This document shows, piece after piece, positions 52,197 to 62,141 of a stretch of DNA of 64,000 bases. A program made the position numbers and the translations under genes. The stretch lies in assembly GCA_039105265.1 (NCBI GenBank), contig JAPFFF010000008.1, forward strand, positions 5,270,001 to 5,334,000, given 5' to 3'. Within the stretch, counting starts at the first letter, position 1; each line of letters opens with the position of its first letter. The stretch comes from Tritrichomonas musculus (Eukaryota > Parabasalia > Tritrichomonadida > Tritrichomonadidae). The notes beneath the pieces were generated by a model. It was not told the DNA's origin and made no database searches. It worked only from the letters and a program-made list of their open reading frames with translations.

Positions 52197-53342
52197 TAGT
52201 AAATAATAATTGAGAGTCGTTACATTTAAATTCATATCTTAATATTTAATTTATTATTTTATTATATTATAATAATTATATGATATATATAAAATATATA
52301 ACAATTATATATTAATAATATAATTTTAAAATACTTTTTTTTATGAAATTTGGCCCATTTTCATTTTCTCATTTAATCTTTACTTTTTGTATATACAATG
52401 TAATTACACAGGACGATAGAAATTACATATGTAAATACATATGTAATTTTCCGTTAATTTTTTTCTTTGAAAAATATTTTTATCTTCAAAAATTTAATCA
52501 ATTAAAATAAATAAAGCATGAATATAAAGCAGAAATAATTTTTTTTCATTTATTATTGCTAATAAATTATTAAAACTTTGATATTTCTTTGATCATTCTT
52601 TTGATGGTGTAAAATGGCACTTTATATTTATTATAAAATTCTGATTTTATTTCGACTTATTATGATTGGACAAATCGTTTTGATTTATTTATTCGATGTA
52701 TTTGAATTATTTTATAATAGTACCGATGTACAAAACCTTTTTTTCTATGATATTTTGCTTCTAATTATATCTATCAGATATAATCATCTGCAATAGCATA
52801 GTTTTTTGATCAAAATTAGCAAGATTTAATGAAAAATAGTTTTTATCTTTAGATTATGAATAAAAATATTGTTTTAAACATAAATAACTGATTTACATCA
52901 AAATTTTTGATTTTATAAAAAGTTACGTTAAAATGTTACGTTGATAAAAAATGTGATGTAAAAAAAGTAAAGATTATTCTCATTTTTTTTTTTGGGCCAA
53001 TTTAAGTGGAAACTATATCATACATTAATAATTAAATAATAACAAACGAGACACATTTTTTAAATACTATAAAAATTGATTTTTATCATGTTTTTATTAC
53101 TTTTTTTCTTCTAAATAATAGATTTTTCTATTAATTACATAATTTCTATAGTTTACATATTTTTTTCAATGGTTTATATTTTTCTACCTCAGAAAAAAAA
53201 TCATATATCATCACAAGTCGGCCCCGTGGACAAAAATAAAAAAAAATTATATCATTATAATGCTCATAAAAAATAATTAATATATACAAATTTTGGTGCG
53301 AATCTAAATCACTTCACCCTGTCCGCACCTCTTATTATTGAT
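52197..53342. other. AT-rich non-coding region with short palindrome
   Basis: No credible ORF. A perfect 13-base-arm palindrome (AAATTACATATGT, AAAT loop, ACATATGTAATTT) lies at 52420-52449. A short GC-rich patch at 53218-53228 (TCGGCCCCGTG) and TGTCCGCACC near 53320 stand out but pair with nothing convincing. Confidence 0.5.
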
Positions 53343-53821
53343 TAGACTTGTTATTTTGAGAATCGATATCAAAAACGTCACTTTTTTGCATCTGATACTC
53401 GATTATCAGTTTAAAAAACTGATATCGAGATTATCGATTATCAAGATATCAGATATGAAATGTGATATGAAAATAATTGTAAACTTGATATCAATTACCG
53501 AGATCTCGAGATCTCAAACAGATTTATCTTTTTTTATAATTGGTATATGTGATTTTATAATATTTAAAAATATATAATATAATGTATTGATGTTTATTTT
53601 AAGATTAAAATCAAAAAATACATTCTTTTTTTATGAAATATTTGAGATTAAAATACGATCATATATTTATCAAAAAGTTTAATTGAAAATTCTGATACCA
53701 AAAGCTGAGAAAAAAAATTCTCGATCTCTGAAATCGATCTCGAGAATCTGTGCATATTTATGTATCGATATCAAAAAGTCAATCAATTCTCGATCTCGAG
53801 AATCGGAGAATAACAAGTCTA
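53343..53821 (-). mobile_element. hAT-type MITE, copy 2 (479 bp), inverted
   Basis: The reverse complement of the element at 49533-50012 with only scattered differences. It begins TAGACTTGTTATTTTGAGAA and ends TCGGAGAATAACAAGTCTA. It has a perfect 8-base target duplication TTATTGAT at 53335-53342 and 53822-53829, which defines the ends and identifies hAT-style insertion. No coding capacity. Confidence 0.92.
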
Positions 53822-54181
53822 TTATTGATTGATTATTTGACGTTATTTTTGTTTTTATCGAAGATTTTTATTCTTAATAATGAATTATTGAACCAATTTT
53901 GATAATATAAAAATAAGGATAATTCGTTATATTTAACAATTAGCAAAGATATTAGAAATATAAAAATAACCGTTTGATTTTTGGGGTTCAATAAATTCAA
54001 TAATTAGAAAAGCTTTTATAAGTCACTTTTGTATGATCAAAATCTTCTTCTCACAAATCAATACTCAAAAATTTTTTAGTAATCATAAATTCAATTGATT
54101 TTTATCAAAAAGTTGAAAATAAAAATAATTGACAGTTTAGTATTTTTACTTTTTATATGATATAATTTTCACAATCTTAAA

Positions 54182-55545
54182 TAGACATGTTCAACGCTCA
54201 ATTCTCAGAATTTTTTTGAAAGCTATCACAATTATTGTGATGATTTTATTTTTTTTTTGGTGATGTTAAAATCTTCAATATTTCTCAGAATTTTTCTGAG
54301 AAATACTGAATGGTCACTAAAAAAAAAAAGGTATTGAAAATTAGATTTTGTTTTTTATTGAATTTTAATTTTTTTGTTTTGTTTTTATCTTTAAAAAAAC
54401 TAAATAAATTATTTGTTTTCTCCAGAATATATATTTTCCATCCTTATTGCCAATTGAGCATTAAGAAGATCATCCGACTTATTATAATCTTTTGATCCAT
54501 CAAGATACTTTAAATGCGAAAATAGTCTTTCTACAGGCAACTCGGAGCATGCCATATTTATTATTCGAATAGCAATATTTGCTAAAAAATTTAAATTATT
54601 AACATTACTATTCCGATTATTTTGTCAAAATAAAAATGAGTCATTAACTTCAAAATTTGATAATTCCATATATGAATTTATTTGATCTTTAATAATATTC
54701 TCATCAAATTTGAATTTAAATTCATTATATTGAATATATAATATTTAATAATTTTTCTTTTGGTTTTGTATATATTTTTGAATAATATTTAAATAATTTT
54801 TCTTTTGGTTTTGATCGACTTGATTCAAAAAATATCGGCGCCCTTCAATTGTTAAGAAAAATGCTGTTATTGCTATTTGAATTTCATATGCTGAATAAAT
54901 ACGATCAATAATAACATTTCCAAAACCACGGATATTAATACTACTCAAATTTGCAATAAAAGTTTTTAATTTTATGATATTTGGATAAACCATACAAATT
55001 AGATAATTATCTTTCCCAATTTCTGAAGAAATTTGTGAGTATAGTGACAACTTCTTCTAAAATGATAATTTTTTCGTTTTAATTTGCAAAATGGGCATAT
55101 ACTTTCATATTCATTATTAAATCCATGTACTTTATAAATCATTCCGTACTTAGCGAATCGTCTGACTTTTTTATTATAATCTTTTTTGTCGTTTTTTGGA
55201 TCTAATGCGGATAAAGCTGCCAAAATCATATGCGTGCCAGGTGGCCAAGCGAAAATATTCATATTTATAAAAAATTATTTCAAAAAGTTTAAAATCTTCC
55301 TTTAAAAATAAATAAAATATATATTTCATATGAAAAAATTAAATACAATTTTTTATAATAATGAATATATATAAATTATTATTTATATCATATAATAACA
55401 TATTATAAAAATTCATAAAAAATTATTTACCAAGATATTTATAAATATAAATTTTGAGTTAAATATTTGATTGAAAAATTATCAGAAATAATTTTATCTC
55501 CATTGAATTAAAATTCAATTAAAAATTGAATGTTGAACATGTCTA
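54182..55545. mobile_element. hAT transposon, internally deleted, with 8-bp TSD
   Basis: The element spans 1,364 bases. The left end is TAGACATGTTCAACGCTCAA and the right end is the inverted TAGACATGTTCAACATTCAA. A perfect 8-base duplication ATCTTAAA flanks it (54174-54181 and 55546-55553). It carries a damaged hAT transposase on the minus strand. Its termini begin like those of the 480-bp MITEs (TAGAC-TGTT), so this lineage may have mobilised them. A palindrome TTTCTCAGAATTTTTCTGAGAAA-type lies near 54281-54303. Confidence 0.92.
54410..55262 (-). pseudogene. hAT transposase, deleted and frameshifted
   Basis: From the ATG at 55262 the frame gives MNIFAWPPGTHMILAALSAL, then a Cys/His segment (ICPFCKLKRKNYHFRRSCHY) that may be a BED-like zinc finger. 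It frameshifts near 55030 into a helical segment (LSSINIRGFGNVIIDRIYSA). The 3' end is decisive: NLNFLANIAIRIINMACSEL, then PVERLFSHLKYLDGSK, then DLLNAQLAIRMEN and a stop at 54410. That is the hAT C-terminal dimerisation motif (LA-x-I-x-S-x-P-VER-FS...LL). The RNase H-like core is mostly missing, so an internal deletion is inferred. At least one stop (TGA near 54625) also interrupts it. The protein should be inactive. Confidence 0.85.
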
Positions 55546-55651
55546 ATCTTAAATAAAAAATGTGGTTGATTTTCTCAAATAATAATGATTAGAATTGAAT
55601 TATTCAATACAAATAATTTATTTTTAATTTGGTTGTTCCAACAATTAAGAA

Positions 55652-56194
55652 ATGAATCTTTCTTGTTGTTCATGCTGCTGTGGAAATATAAAAATAAAAG
55701 GAAGCATGGTCCCACAGAGCATTCATCCGAAAGTTTCATCTCTAGAAACGAAAAGTTTCAGACCTGGAAAATCTTATTATCTAATTCAAGGCAATTCAAT
55801 TGAAATTCAAAACAAAAAAGAGCATAAAAGATGCATTCAGAGTAGCCAGTCCTGCAATTCTATAAAGTGCACCACTTGCAATACTATATTTAAGTTTTAT
55901 TCTAATTATAAAAAGACATATATAGAGAAGATAATCCCTTTTAATGAGATAGAAGCATCTTCTGATCAAAAGCAAGCTAATCTCCCTCAAAGCAATGATA
56001 AATCTCAGAAAGAAAATAATAGCAACGAATTTGACCAAAAAGACATTGAGAATGATTGTGACTTTGAATTAATGTTCTCAAATAAGTATTGTCCATTCGT
56101 TGGTTCATATACAAGTTCAATGTTTCCAGGTATTAATGGTTCCATTAATAACATGTCAGACGTTGATCTTCAACAAATAAGTTATTTAGCATGA
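55652..56194 (+). CDS. Unknown 180-aa Cys-rich N-terminus protein
   Basis: The ORF starts at an ATG 107 bases past the hAT element. The N-terminus is Cys-rich (MNLSCCSCCCGNIKIKG), a centre has CIQSSQSCNSIKCTTCNT with two possible C-x2-C pairs, and the rest is polar. The N-terminal CC-run could allow lipidation. I do not recognise the family. Length and composition argue for a gene, but its location among transposons means it could be a remnant. Confidence 0.45.
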   Translation: MNLSCCSCCCGNIKIKGSMVPQSIHPKVSSLETKSFRPGKSYYLIQGNSIEIQNKKEHKRCIQSSQSCNSIKCTTCNTIFKFYSNYKKTYIEKIIPFNEIEASSDQKQANLPQSNDKSQKENNSNEFDQKDIENDCDFELMFSNKYCPFVGSYTSSMFPGINGSINNMSDVDLQQISYLA

Positions 56195-56953
56195 ATTATT
56201 CATATATTTTAAGTTGTATATTTTTCATATTATGATAAACATTTCGGTTTTTTATAAATAGGAATTTTTTTAATAATTTTTTTTTTTAATCTTACTCTGT
56301 ATTTTGGTTTAAATAGAAATGCTTTCAATCAAAAAAAGCAAATTAAAATGTTTTGTAGATCATATCATAAAAAGATTTTCAATTATTTGTAAATTAAATA
56401 TGAAATTTAATTATCTGTAAATCTAAAATTTATTAAAATATACTTGAGTTTTTTTGTTTATTCACATGAATATATGCATTATACTTGGAAAAAGCTTAGC
56501 TAATTGATATTATGAGATAAAATTAGAAAATTCTGACTTATTTATTTCAAAATAATAATTTATTTTCAACATAATAATAAAATATAAGATAATAAAATCT
56601 CTTAATTTATTGCATGCCGAGTAATTATGGGTTTTATCATTGAGTTAAAATAATATGGCATTTTAACTTTTGAATAAAAATGGAGAAAAGATAAATATAA
56701 CAAGTTGAAAAAAACGAAGTATACCATTTTATTTTGCTAGAGGTTATAAAAGAACCCCGGAAACTAAATCAATGTTTCAACCAGATAATCAAATATATTT
56801 ATTTTATATTATCATATTAAAATATAATTATTTTTAAAATAATATTAAAATTTTATGCGTAACGTTTTAAGATATTTATATTATTTTTAAAAATAGTTTT
56901 AATTCAATTTTAAAAAAATTCAATTGTTTATTTTTTTAAATAATAATTTTCAA
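56195..56953. other. AT-rich region, probable 5' part of a DNA transposon
   Basis: No ORF of note. A GC-richer phrase at about 56740-56765 (AAAAGAACCCCGGAAACTAA) stands out and could be the 5' terminal repeat of the transposase-like gene that follows. Its partner would lie beyond the Maverick insertion and outside the window. Confidence 0.35.
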
Positions 56954-58516
56954 ATGCAATCCACGAGAGGATTTACACCTTCAACATCAAAAATAGCAAA
57001 CCAAATTCGTGCAGATAATGATAAAGATAGAATGATTAACGCACTTCAAAGAGAAATCGCAATCAAAAAATCTTTGATTAATGACTATCATGCCAAATTA
57101 ACGAAAGCACAAAATGAGTTACATCAATTTCAAAAAGCTAATAAAACTCTTAACAACTTATACAATTCTTACCCGCTTTTATTAAAACTTTTTTCTAGTT
57201 TGAATATTAATGAAGATAGCAATGACAAATCCAAAAACGGAAATCGTTTTGATGAAGAATTGATTCCTATATTGGTATTATTAAGTATGTCCGGCGAATA
57301 TTACACTGAAATACTGCACAAATACTTTGGATTCCCATCATCAAGAACATGCAGAAACCTTAAAAGACGATTCCGTTTAAAATATGATATAACTGACGAT
57401 ATTCTTGATGGTTCACTTGATTCAATTTCAAAACTAATTGATCTATTTTGGAAAAGCGAAGATAAACGTTGTGTTATAGCTGTTGACGCTGCATCTGTAA
57501 ACGCCAAATTAGCTGTTCACTCAGATGGCGAAGTTGAAGGATTAACTGAAGAAATGAAAATCGATTTAGATTTAGTTGATCTTATATCAGAAAATCTCGA
57601 AGCTTTATATTCATTTTACGAACTTCATCATGATGAAATCGCTCGATATTTCTTTGTTTTCTACGTTTGTTCGTTGGATAAAAATAACAGATCATTCCCG
57701 ATACTAATAAAGAAACATACAAATGGTGCAGCTAATCTTAAAATCTGTGATGAATTGGATGATATTGTAGACAGATGCAAAAAAGTGGGTATGAACGTTA
57801 TTGGAATTTCATTCGATGGTGATCCTAGTTATCTTAATTATGTCGAAAAAATGTGCACTGAATTTGACAAATTGAACCAACTCGATCTCAATTCTCCATT
57901 GAGTTCGATTTTCAAAGAATACACAGGAACTTTAATCTATGAAGATCTTATGCACCTTGTCAAGTGCGATCGATATCGTTTGACTTGTGGATCTGACATT
58001 TGTCCAAGCCTTTCAAAAGATGAAGCCACTTTTAATGTAAATGATTTTAAAGATATTGGTGTCAAAGATCACGTTCTTGATGCTTCACGTGCAAAGAAAA
58101 TGGATGATCATTTACCTTTACAACTTTTTTCACAAGAAAATGTCCAAAATGCAATTTTAATGGAAAGATATGACCTTTTGCTTGCTTTGTTACCTTCATA
58201 TTTATTGATCAACGCTGTGATGGATTCAGACTTGACAAGAGAACAAAGAATTGAACGGATTACATTTGGTTTCTCAATTGTTTGTACATATTACAACGAT
58301 TATTTAAAATATGATTTTGAAAAAGGTAAACAAAGAAGAAACAGACTTGGTGGCCAAAATAAATGGATGACTTTATACGACATAATTTGGATGAAGAAAT
58401 ATATGACTCTCGCAATATCATTGACCAAAGCATTAATTGATCCAAGAAGTGTCCATTTAGGTGCTTTGGGCACGCACTTTTTAGAACACTTTTTTGGCAT
58501 GGTTAGAAGATTTTAG
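56954..58516 (+). CDS. P-element/THAP-like transposase-like protein, C-terminus truncated
   Basis: The protein has 520 residues from the ATG at 56954 (MQSTRGFTPSTSKIANQIRA). Residues 30-70 are a coiled coil. A helix-turn-helix-like part follows (YTEILHKYFGFPSSRTCRNL), then RCVIAVDAASVNAKLAV and later VIGISFDGDPSYLNYV, whose two Asp-containing strands fit an RNase H-like core. The last residues LGALGTHFLEHFFGMVRRF resemble the 'LExxFGxxR' part near the end of P-element-type transposases, where more sequence normally follows. The stop codon uses one host T plus the AG that opens the Maverick, so the gene was cut by that insertion. Exact superfamily is uncertain; trichomonads have many such genes. 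Confidence 0.7.
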   Translation: MQSTRGFTPSTSKIANQIRADNDKDRMINALQREIAIKKSLINDYHAKLTKAQNELHQFQKANKTLNNLYNSYPLLLKLFSSLNINEDSNDKSKNGNRFDEELIPILVLLSMSGEYYTEILHKYFGFPSSRTCRNLKRRFRLKYDITDDILDGSLDSISKLIDLFWKSEDKRCVIAVDAASVNAKLAVHSDGEVEGLTEEMKIDLDLVDLISENLEALYSFYELHHDEIARYFFVFYVCSLDKNNRSFPILIKKHTNGAANLKICDELDDIVDRCKKVGMNVIGISFDGDPSYLNYVEKMCTEFDKLNQLDLNSPLSSIFKEYTGTLIYEDLMHLVKCDRYRLTCGSDICPSLSKDEATFNVNDFKDIGVKDHVLDASRAKKMDDHLPLQLFSQENVQNAILMERYDLLLALLPSYLLINAVMDSDLTREQRIERITFGFSIVCTYYNDYLKYDFEKGKQRRNRLGGQNKWMTLYDIIWMKKYMTLAISLTKALIDPRSVHLGALGTHFLEHFFGMVRRF

Positions 58517-58745
58517 TAGTATATACGAGTCGGTTTCCGCTGGGGCTGGCACCCCACGCGTCAACACGAACTCGTCATAAAAGAAAAAGAAAAGAAAAGA
58601 AAAAGAAAAGAAAAGAAAAAAGAAAAAAAGAAAAAAATATTCTTGTTCTCACTACTGCTCCCCATCTATGAAACGGCACAGGTACCCCACCCCACAACCG
58701 CCCATCTATGAAACGGCACAGGTACCAGCCCCGAGAATCTCGTAC
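58515..58745 (+). repeat. Maverick terminal repeat, copy 1
   Basis: This begins AGTAGTATATACGAGTCGG and ends CCCCGAGAATCTCGTAC. A purine-rich AAAAG-type tract (about 58580-58637) lies in the middle, then a 26-base direct repeat (CCCATCTATGAAACGGCACA followed by GGTACC) at 58661 and 58701. The first bases AG fit the 5'-AG of Polinton/Maverick TIRs. It abuts the transposase-like gene on the left and the stop codon of the 791-aa gene on the right. Confidence 0.85.
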
Positions 58746-61121
58746 TTATTTCTTCATATATATAGCATCGAAACAAATCATAGAACATTCATCACAATCT
58801 AACTCAATATTATATATATCATAAGCACCAGAAGGTGGGTTAGTGTCTTTAAAGTATATTTCATCCAAATATGATTTTATTTGTTGAGGGTCAGACCATT
58901 CAGTTGATATAAATCTAATAAAATGTAGCTTTTGAGTCTTGTCCTTGAATATCAATAAGTACTCCCCATCTGGAACAGGTTCATTATCACCTGTTGGATC
59001 ATTATCTAAATTATCAATAATTATGTGTTTCTCACTTGTAAAATAAGAGAATAGAAAATACCTATTATATTCATCAGTGACATCAGTAAATCCTGTATAA
59101 TATGCTTTCCATTCACTATCTGGGTCATTTTTCTCTTCTAATGCAGTTAACCTAGCTTCCATTGCTGCTATAGTATCTTTTAATGCGATATTTTCACCCT
59201 CTAATGTCTCTATCCTACGTATAAGTACATCTAGACCTTCATTAGCTTCATCCACAGTAGGGTAATTATCAAACTCAGCCTCTAGCTCATTGACCTTCTC
59301 AGCTAACAACTTGAAACAAGGCTTGAGTGAATCCCTAAACATATTGCTGATATCCATAGCACCACTTAATGTCAAGGTTCCAGTATCAGGGTTATCATTC
59401 TCATCAGTAAAAGGTAGTTCATCAAGTTGCTTATACTCCTCTTCACACCAGGTAATGATAGGTGTTATATCTTTGGTTATGCTTCTTGCTGTAGTACCTG
59501 ACATGAAGTTAATGCTATTTCTAACCAAATCACTCATACCTTTGGTTGACTTATGCGAGAATAACCTTTTAAGGAATCCTCCACCTTTTATGGTAGGAAA
59601 GCTTATACCATCTGGAAATAGCTGCATACCAATAGAACCTATTGATCCAGCAGTACCTGCAACTCCAAAAGCTAATGCAGTCCATGAGACTATACGCAAA
59701 TTATCTACATCATCCTCCAGATGTTGAGTAACTTGTTCAGTCCTTGATACTCTACCTTTTAAGCTTTCCATAACAGTGTTCATTTCGTTAACATCATAGC
59801 TAATAACATCTACATTGTTGGTAACTAAGTTTAAATCACTCCTCATAGTAGTAATATTATCAGCAGTAATTATCTTAGAGGAGGTAATATTATAATCAGT
59901 ATATAAGGTCGTTGCCCCATTAGGATTTGGGGATACTTCATAAAATTGCTGCTTAATGATATACTCGAATGGGTTAGTAGTTGAATCCCAATGAACCTCA
60001 TCTATTGGGTCAACATATTCATCAGCTAAATATATCTTAATATCCCTTGAGTCATTAGTAGTCGAAGCTGCATATGTATATTCAAGCTTTTCACATGAAT
60101 CAAGTACACCATGTAAGAACAACCATACCTTGTCTCCTCCATTGCCTTCTTTTCCAGTAGGTCGAACTGAGAACCTATTTGCATTTTTAGAACCTTCAAG
60201 GGTAATATCAAGGTAGAGTTCATCAATAGCACTAGTTTCTAATTTATTAGTAGCATTATTCATCTTATAGCACCTTATTGTTTCTATATCATATCCATCT
60301 TTTGTACCTCCTTGACTTGTTTGATATCCTAGACCATATTTCGAAAAAGGTTCTATCTCCCCTGTCTTTAATTTTACAAAACAGTCTATTTTACACTTAC
60401 CTCCATGAATCATGTAATGTAGTATGTTATCAGGAGAGTAGTCATTAGGCTTATTAATCAGTTTCATGTTCCTCTCACTCCTCTTGACTTGTATGTATGT
60501 ACCATCTTCACCATACTCATTCTCCTTATTTAATCCATTAACTAATCTACCATTGATATGACCTTGTATGTTATCACCTACCCATTTTGTACCATCCCAT
60601 GATAAAAACCACTTATTACCAAAACAATACTCATTAAACCTAAACTCTAAGTCATTAGGTATAGTATATCCAGTATCTATGTTCCATTGAAGTAACCAAT
60701 ACTTCTTGTTATCTATCACAACCTGACTAGTTGATGTAGGCTTATATAAGTATAGTACATCACTCTTACGTAAACTTAATGCATTATCAGCTTTTATTAT
60801 AGAACACTTTATTGCCTTCTCTGTTTGTAAAGAATCAGTTATATATTCATTCATTATGCTCAACTCCCCATTCAGCCACAAGGTATATGGGTTGAAGTCT
60901 AGTTTACTATCAAAAGCTATATTCATATATCCCATAATGGTACTATTATTTATACTGCATCCATTACTACTTTTAGTTATCAAAGGAGAATATACTTGAC
61001 CATCCTTAACATATATGTAGAACTCCTTGACTAAATTACCACTTGTATCATATACTATATTCTTCCTCAATACTATCTTAAATATATTAGTCTGGGTTTT
61101 TATTTCGTTGAGCTTATTCAT
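58746..61121 (-). CDS. Maverick protein with coiled coils and one hydrophobic segment
   Basis: From the first ATG (61121) the protein has 791 residues. The frame stays open upstream through LPEDF and SFESSTTTYNILKFVN into the repeat at 61185, so the true N-terminus may have been cut off. The N-terminal 430 residues look beta-rich, with many Trp/Gly/Asn turns. A first coiled coil spans about 437-468. A hydrophobic stretch (ALAFGVAGTAGSIGSIGMQL) follows near 475-495, then a basic segment (GGGFLKRLFSHKS). A second coiled coil spans about 600-670 (RIETLEGENIALKDTIAAME). A C-terminal domain of about 120 residues ends it. A virion fibre, attachment or membrane-fusion role is possible but not shown. 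Strongly expressed element genes lie opposite. Confidence 0.8.
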   Translation of the reverse strand: MNKLNEIKTQTNIFKIVLRKNIVYDTSGNLVKEFYIYVKDGQVYSPLITKSSNGCSINNSTIMGYMNIAFDSKLDFNPYTLWLNGELSIMNEYITDSLQTEKAIKCSIIKADNALSLRKSDVLYLYKPTSTSQVVIDNKKYWLLQWNIDTGYTIPNDLEFRFNEYCFGNKWFLSWDGTKWVGDNIQGHINGRLVNGLNKENEYGEDGTYIQVKRSERNMKLINKPNDYSPDNILHYMIHGGKCKIDCFVKLKTGEIEPFSKYGLGYQTSQGGTKDGYDIETIRCYKMNNATNKLETSAIDELYLDITLEGSKNANRFSVRPTGKEGNGGDKVWLFLHGVLDSCEKLEYTYAASTTNDSRDIKIYLADEYVDPIDEVHWDSTTNPFEYIIKQQFYEVSPNPNGATTLYTDYNITSSKIITADNITTMRSDLNLVTNNVDVISYDVNEMNTVMESLKGRVSRTEQVTQHLEDDVDNLRIVSWTALAFGVAGTAGSIGSIGMQLFPDGISFPTIKGGGFLKRLFSHKSTKGMSDLVRNSINFMSGTTARSITKDITPIITWCEEEYKQLDELPFTDENDNPDTGTLTLSGAMDISNMFRDSLKPCFKLLAEKVNELEAEFDNYPTVDEANEGLDVLIRRIETLEGENIALKDTIAAMEARLTALEEKNDPDSEWKAYYTGFTDVTDEYNRYFLFSYFTSEKHIIIDNLDNDPTGDNEPVPDGEYLLIFKDKTQKLHFIRFISTEWSDPQQIKSYLDEIYFKDTNPPSGAYDIYNIELDCDECSMICFDAIYMKK

Positions 61122-61184
61122 GAAGTCTTCAGGCAAATTAACAAACTTAAGGATATTGTAAGTTGTTGTTGAAGACTCAAATGA

Positions 61185-61434
61185 AGTAGTATATACGAGT
61201 CGGTTTCCGCTGGGGCTGGCACCCCAAGCGTCAACACGAACTCGTCATAAAAGAAAAAGAAAAGAAAAGAAAAAGAAAAAAAAAGAAAAAAGAAAAGAAA
61301 AGAAAAAAATATTCTTGTTCTCACTACTGCTCCCCATCAATGAAACGGCACAGGGGTACCCCTAATTCCCCCCACCCACCTCAACGCCTACCATCTATGA
61401 AACGGCACAGGTACCAGCCCCGAGAATCTCGTAC
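61185..61434 (+). repeat. Maverick terminal repeat, copy 2
   Basis: The same sequence as 58515-58745, in the same orientation, with small differences: an insertion in the region after GGCACAGG (about 20 bases longer) and a different purine-tract length. It begins AGTAGTATATACGAGTCGG and ends GAGAATCTCGTAC. Left of it the open frame of the 791-aa gene runs straight in. Confidence 0.85.
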
Positions 61435-61464
61435 CTACTACAACAAAAATTAAAATAAAAGAAG

Positions 61465-61812
61465 TTAGATTTTACTAAGTAGTTCTTCTATATGAGGTAG
61501 TTCAGCATTAGTTTGAACACCTACATCCCAAAGGTCTTCAGTTTGAACACCTATCTCTTTATATTCATAGGGAATAAAATGACACTCTGTCACTATAAAC
61601 ATTTCTTCTTCTTCTTCTTGATGTTCCTTATAGTTTTTATACAAGCCCACTCGCTTTTTTTTCTTTGGGAACTTGGTAATGTTTCTTTCTTTGTCATCAA
61701 GAGGATAATGACGAGGTTCATTATTATCAATTCTATCAACAATGATTTTCCCCCACTTGTTCATACGAAAATAAAAATGAAATGAATCATTTAAAAAGTG
61801 AGTAAATGTCAT
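61465..61812 (-). CDS. Small Maverick protein with two G-V-Q-T motifs
   Basis: The 115-residue protein starts at the ATG at 61812 (MTFTHFLNDSFHFYFRMNKW). Basic residues lie in the middle (PKKKKRVGLYKNY), followed by EEEEE. The end carries EIGVQTEDLWDVGVQTNAEL: two GVQT units 10 residues apart. It overlaps the HNH gene by 7 bases head to head. Not a family I know. The two GVQT motifs resemble dynein light chain (LC8) ligands. Confidence 0.65.
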   Translation of the reverse strand: MTFTHFLNDSFHFYFRMNKWGKIIVDRIDNNEPRHYPLDDKERNITKFPKKKKRVGLYKNYKEHQEEEEEMFIVTECHFIPYEYKEIGVQTEDLWDVGVQTNAELPHIEELLSKI

Positions 61813-62141
61813 TTGTGCCACTCAAAGGCTTTACTAACGACTATGAGATACTGAATAGGTACCCCTTTACTATAAGACGTAAGAGTAATCATTTTATATG
61901 CAAAGATGCAAAACATATAAAGGGGTATATACGAGTATGTCTAAATGGCAACTACTACTTGAAACATGTACTTATAGCAAGACAGTTCATACCTAATGAT
62001 GACCCACAACATAAAATAGAGGTAGACCATATCAATAGGAATAGGGCTGACTACCATCTAAGCAACTTAAGATGGGTAACCCCAACTGATAGTAACTATA
62101 ACAGGGATATGCCCAAAATTATAAATGCGAGGGCAGATTAG
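61806..62141 (+). CDS. HNH endonuclease (HNH_3/NUMOD4-like)
   Basis: The protein has 111 residues. Residues 1-45 resemble a NUMOD4-type N-terminus (GFTNDYEILNRYPFTIRRKS). The HNH core follows: HVLIARQFIPNDDPQHKIEV, then DHINRNRADYHLSNLRWVTP and a final N. That matches the HNH_3 pattern in which H..LIA..F.PN, VDHINRNR and NLRWVT hold the metal and catalytic residues. Such small HNH proteins cut DNA and spread as homing-type genes in phages and large DNA viruses. Its place next to the terminus fits a recently gained gene. The end overlaps the 3' end of the next gene by 23 bases. Confidence 0.85.
   Translation: MSFVPLKGFTNDYEILNRYPFTIRRKSNHFICKDAKHIKGYIRVCLNGNYYLKHVLIARQFIPNDDPQHKIEVDHINRNRADYHLSNLRWVTPTDSNYNRDMPKIINARAD

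Noticed and set aside
51001-53330. GCGGACA near 51006 and TGTCCGC near 53320 as terminal repeats of a 2.3-kb element
   Set aside because: The match covers only about 10 bases and no target duplication was found.
61118-61324. Phe/Leu-rich ORF across the second Maverick terminus
   Set aside because: It is the antisense of the AAAAG tract and has no start or conserved content.
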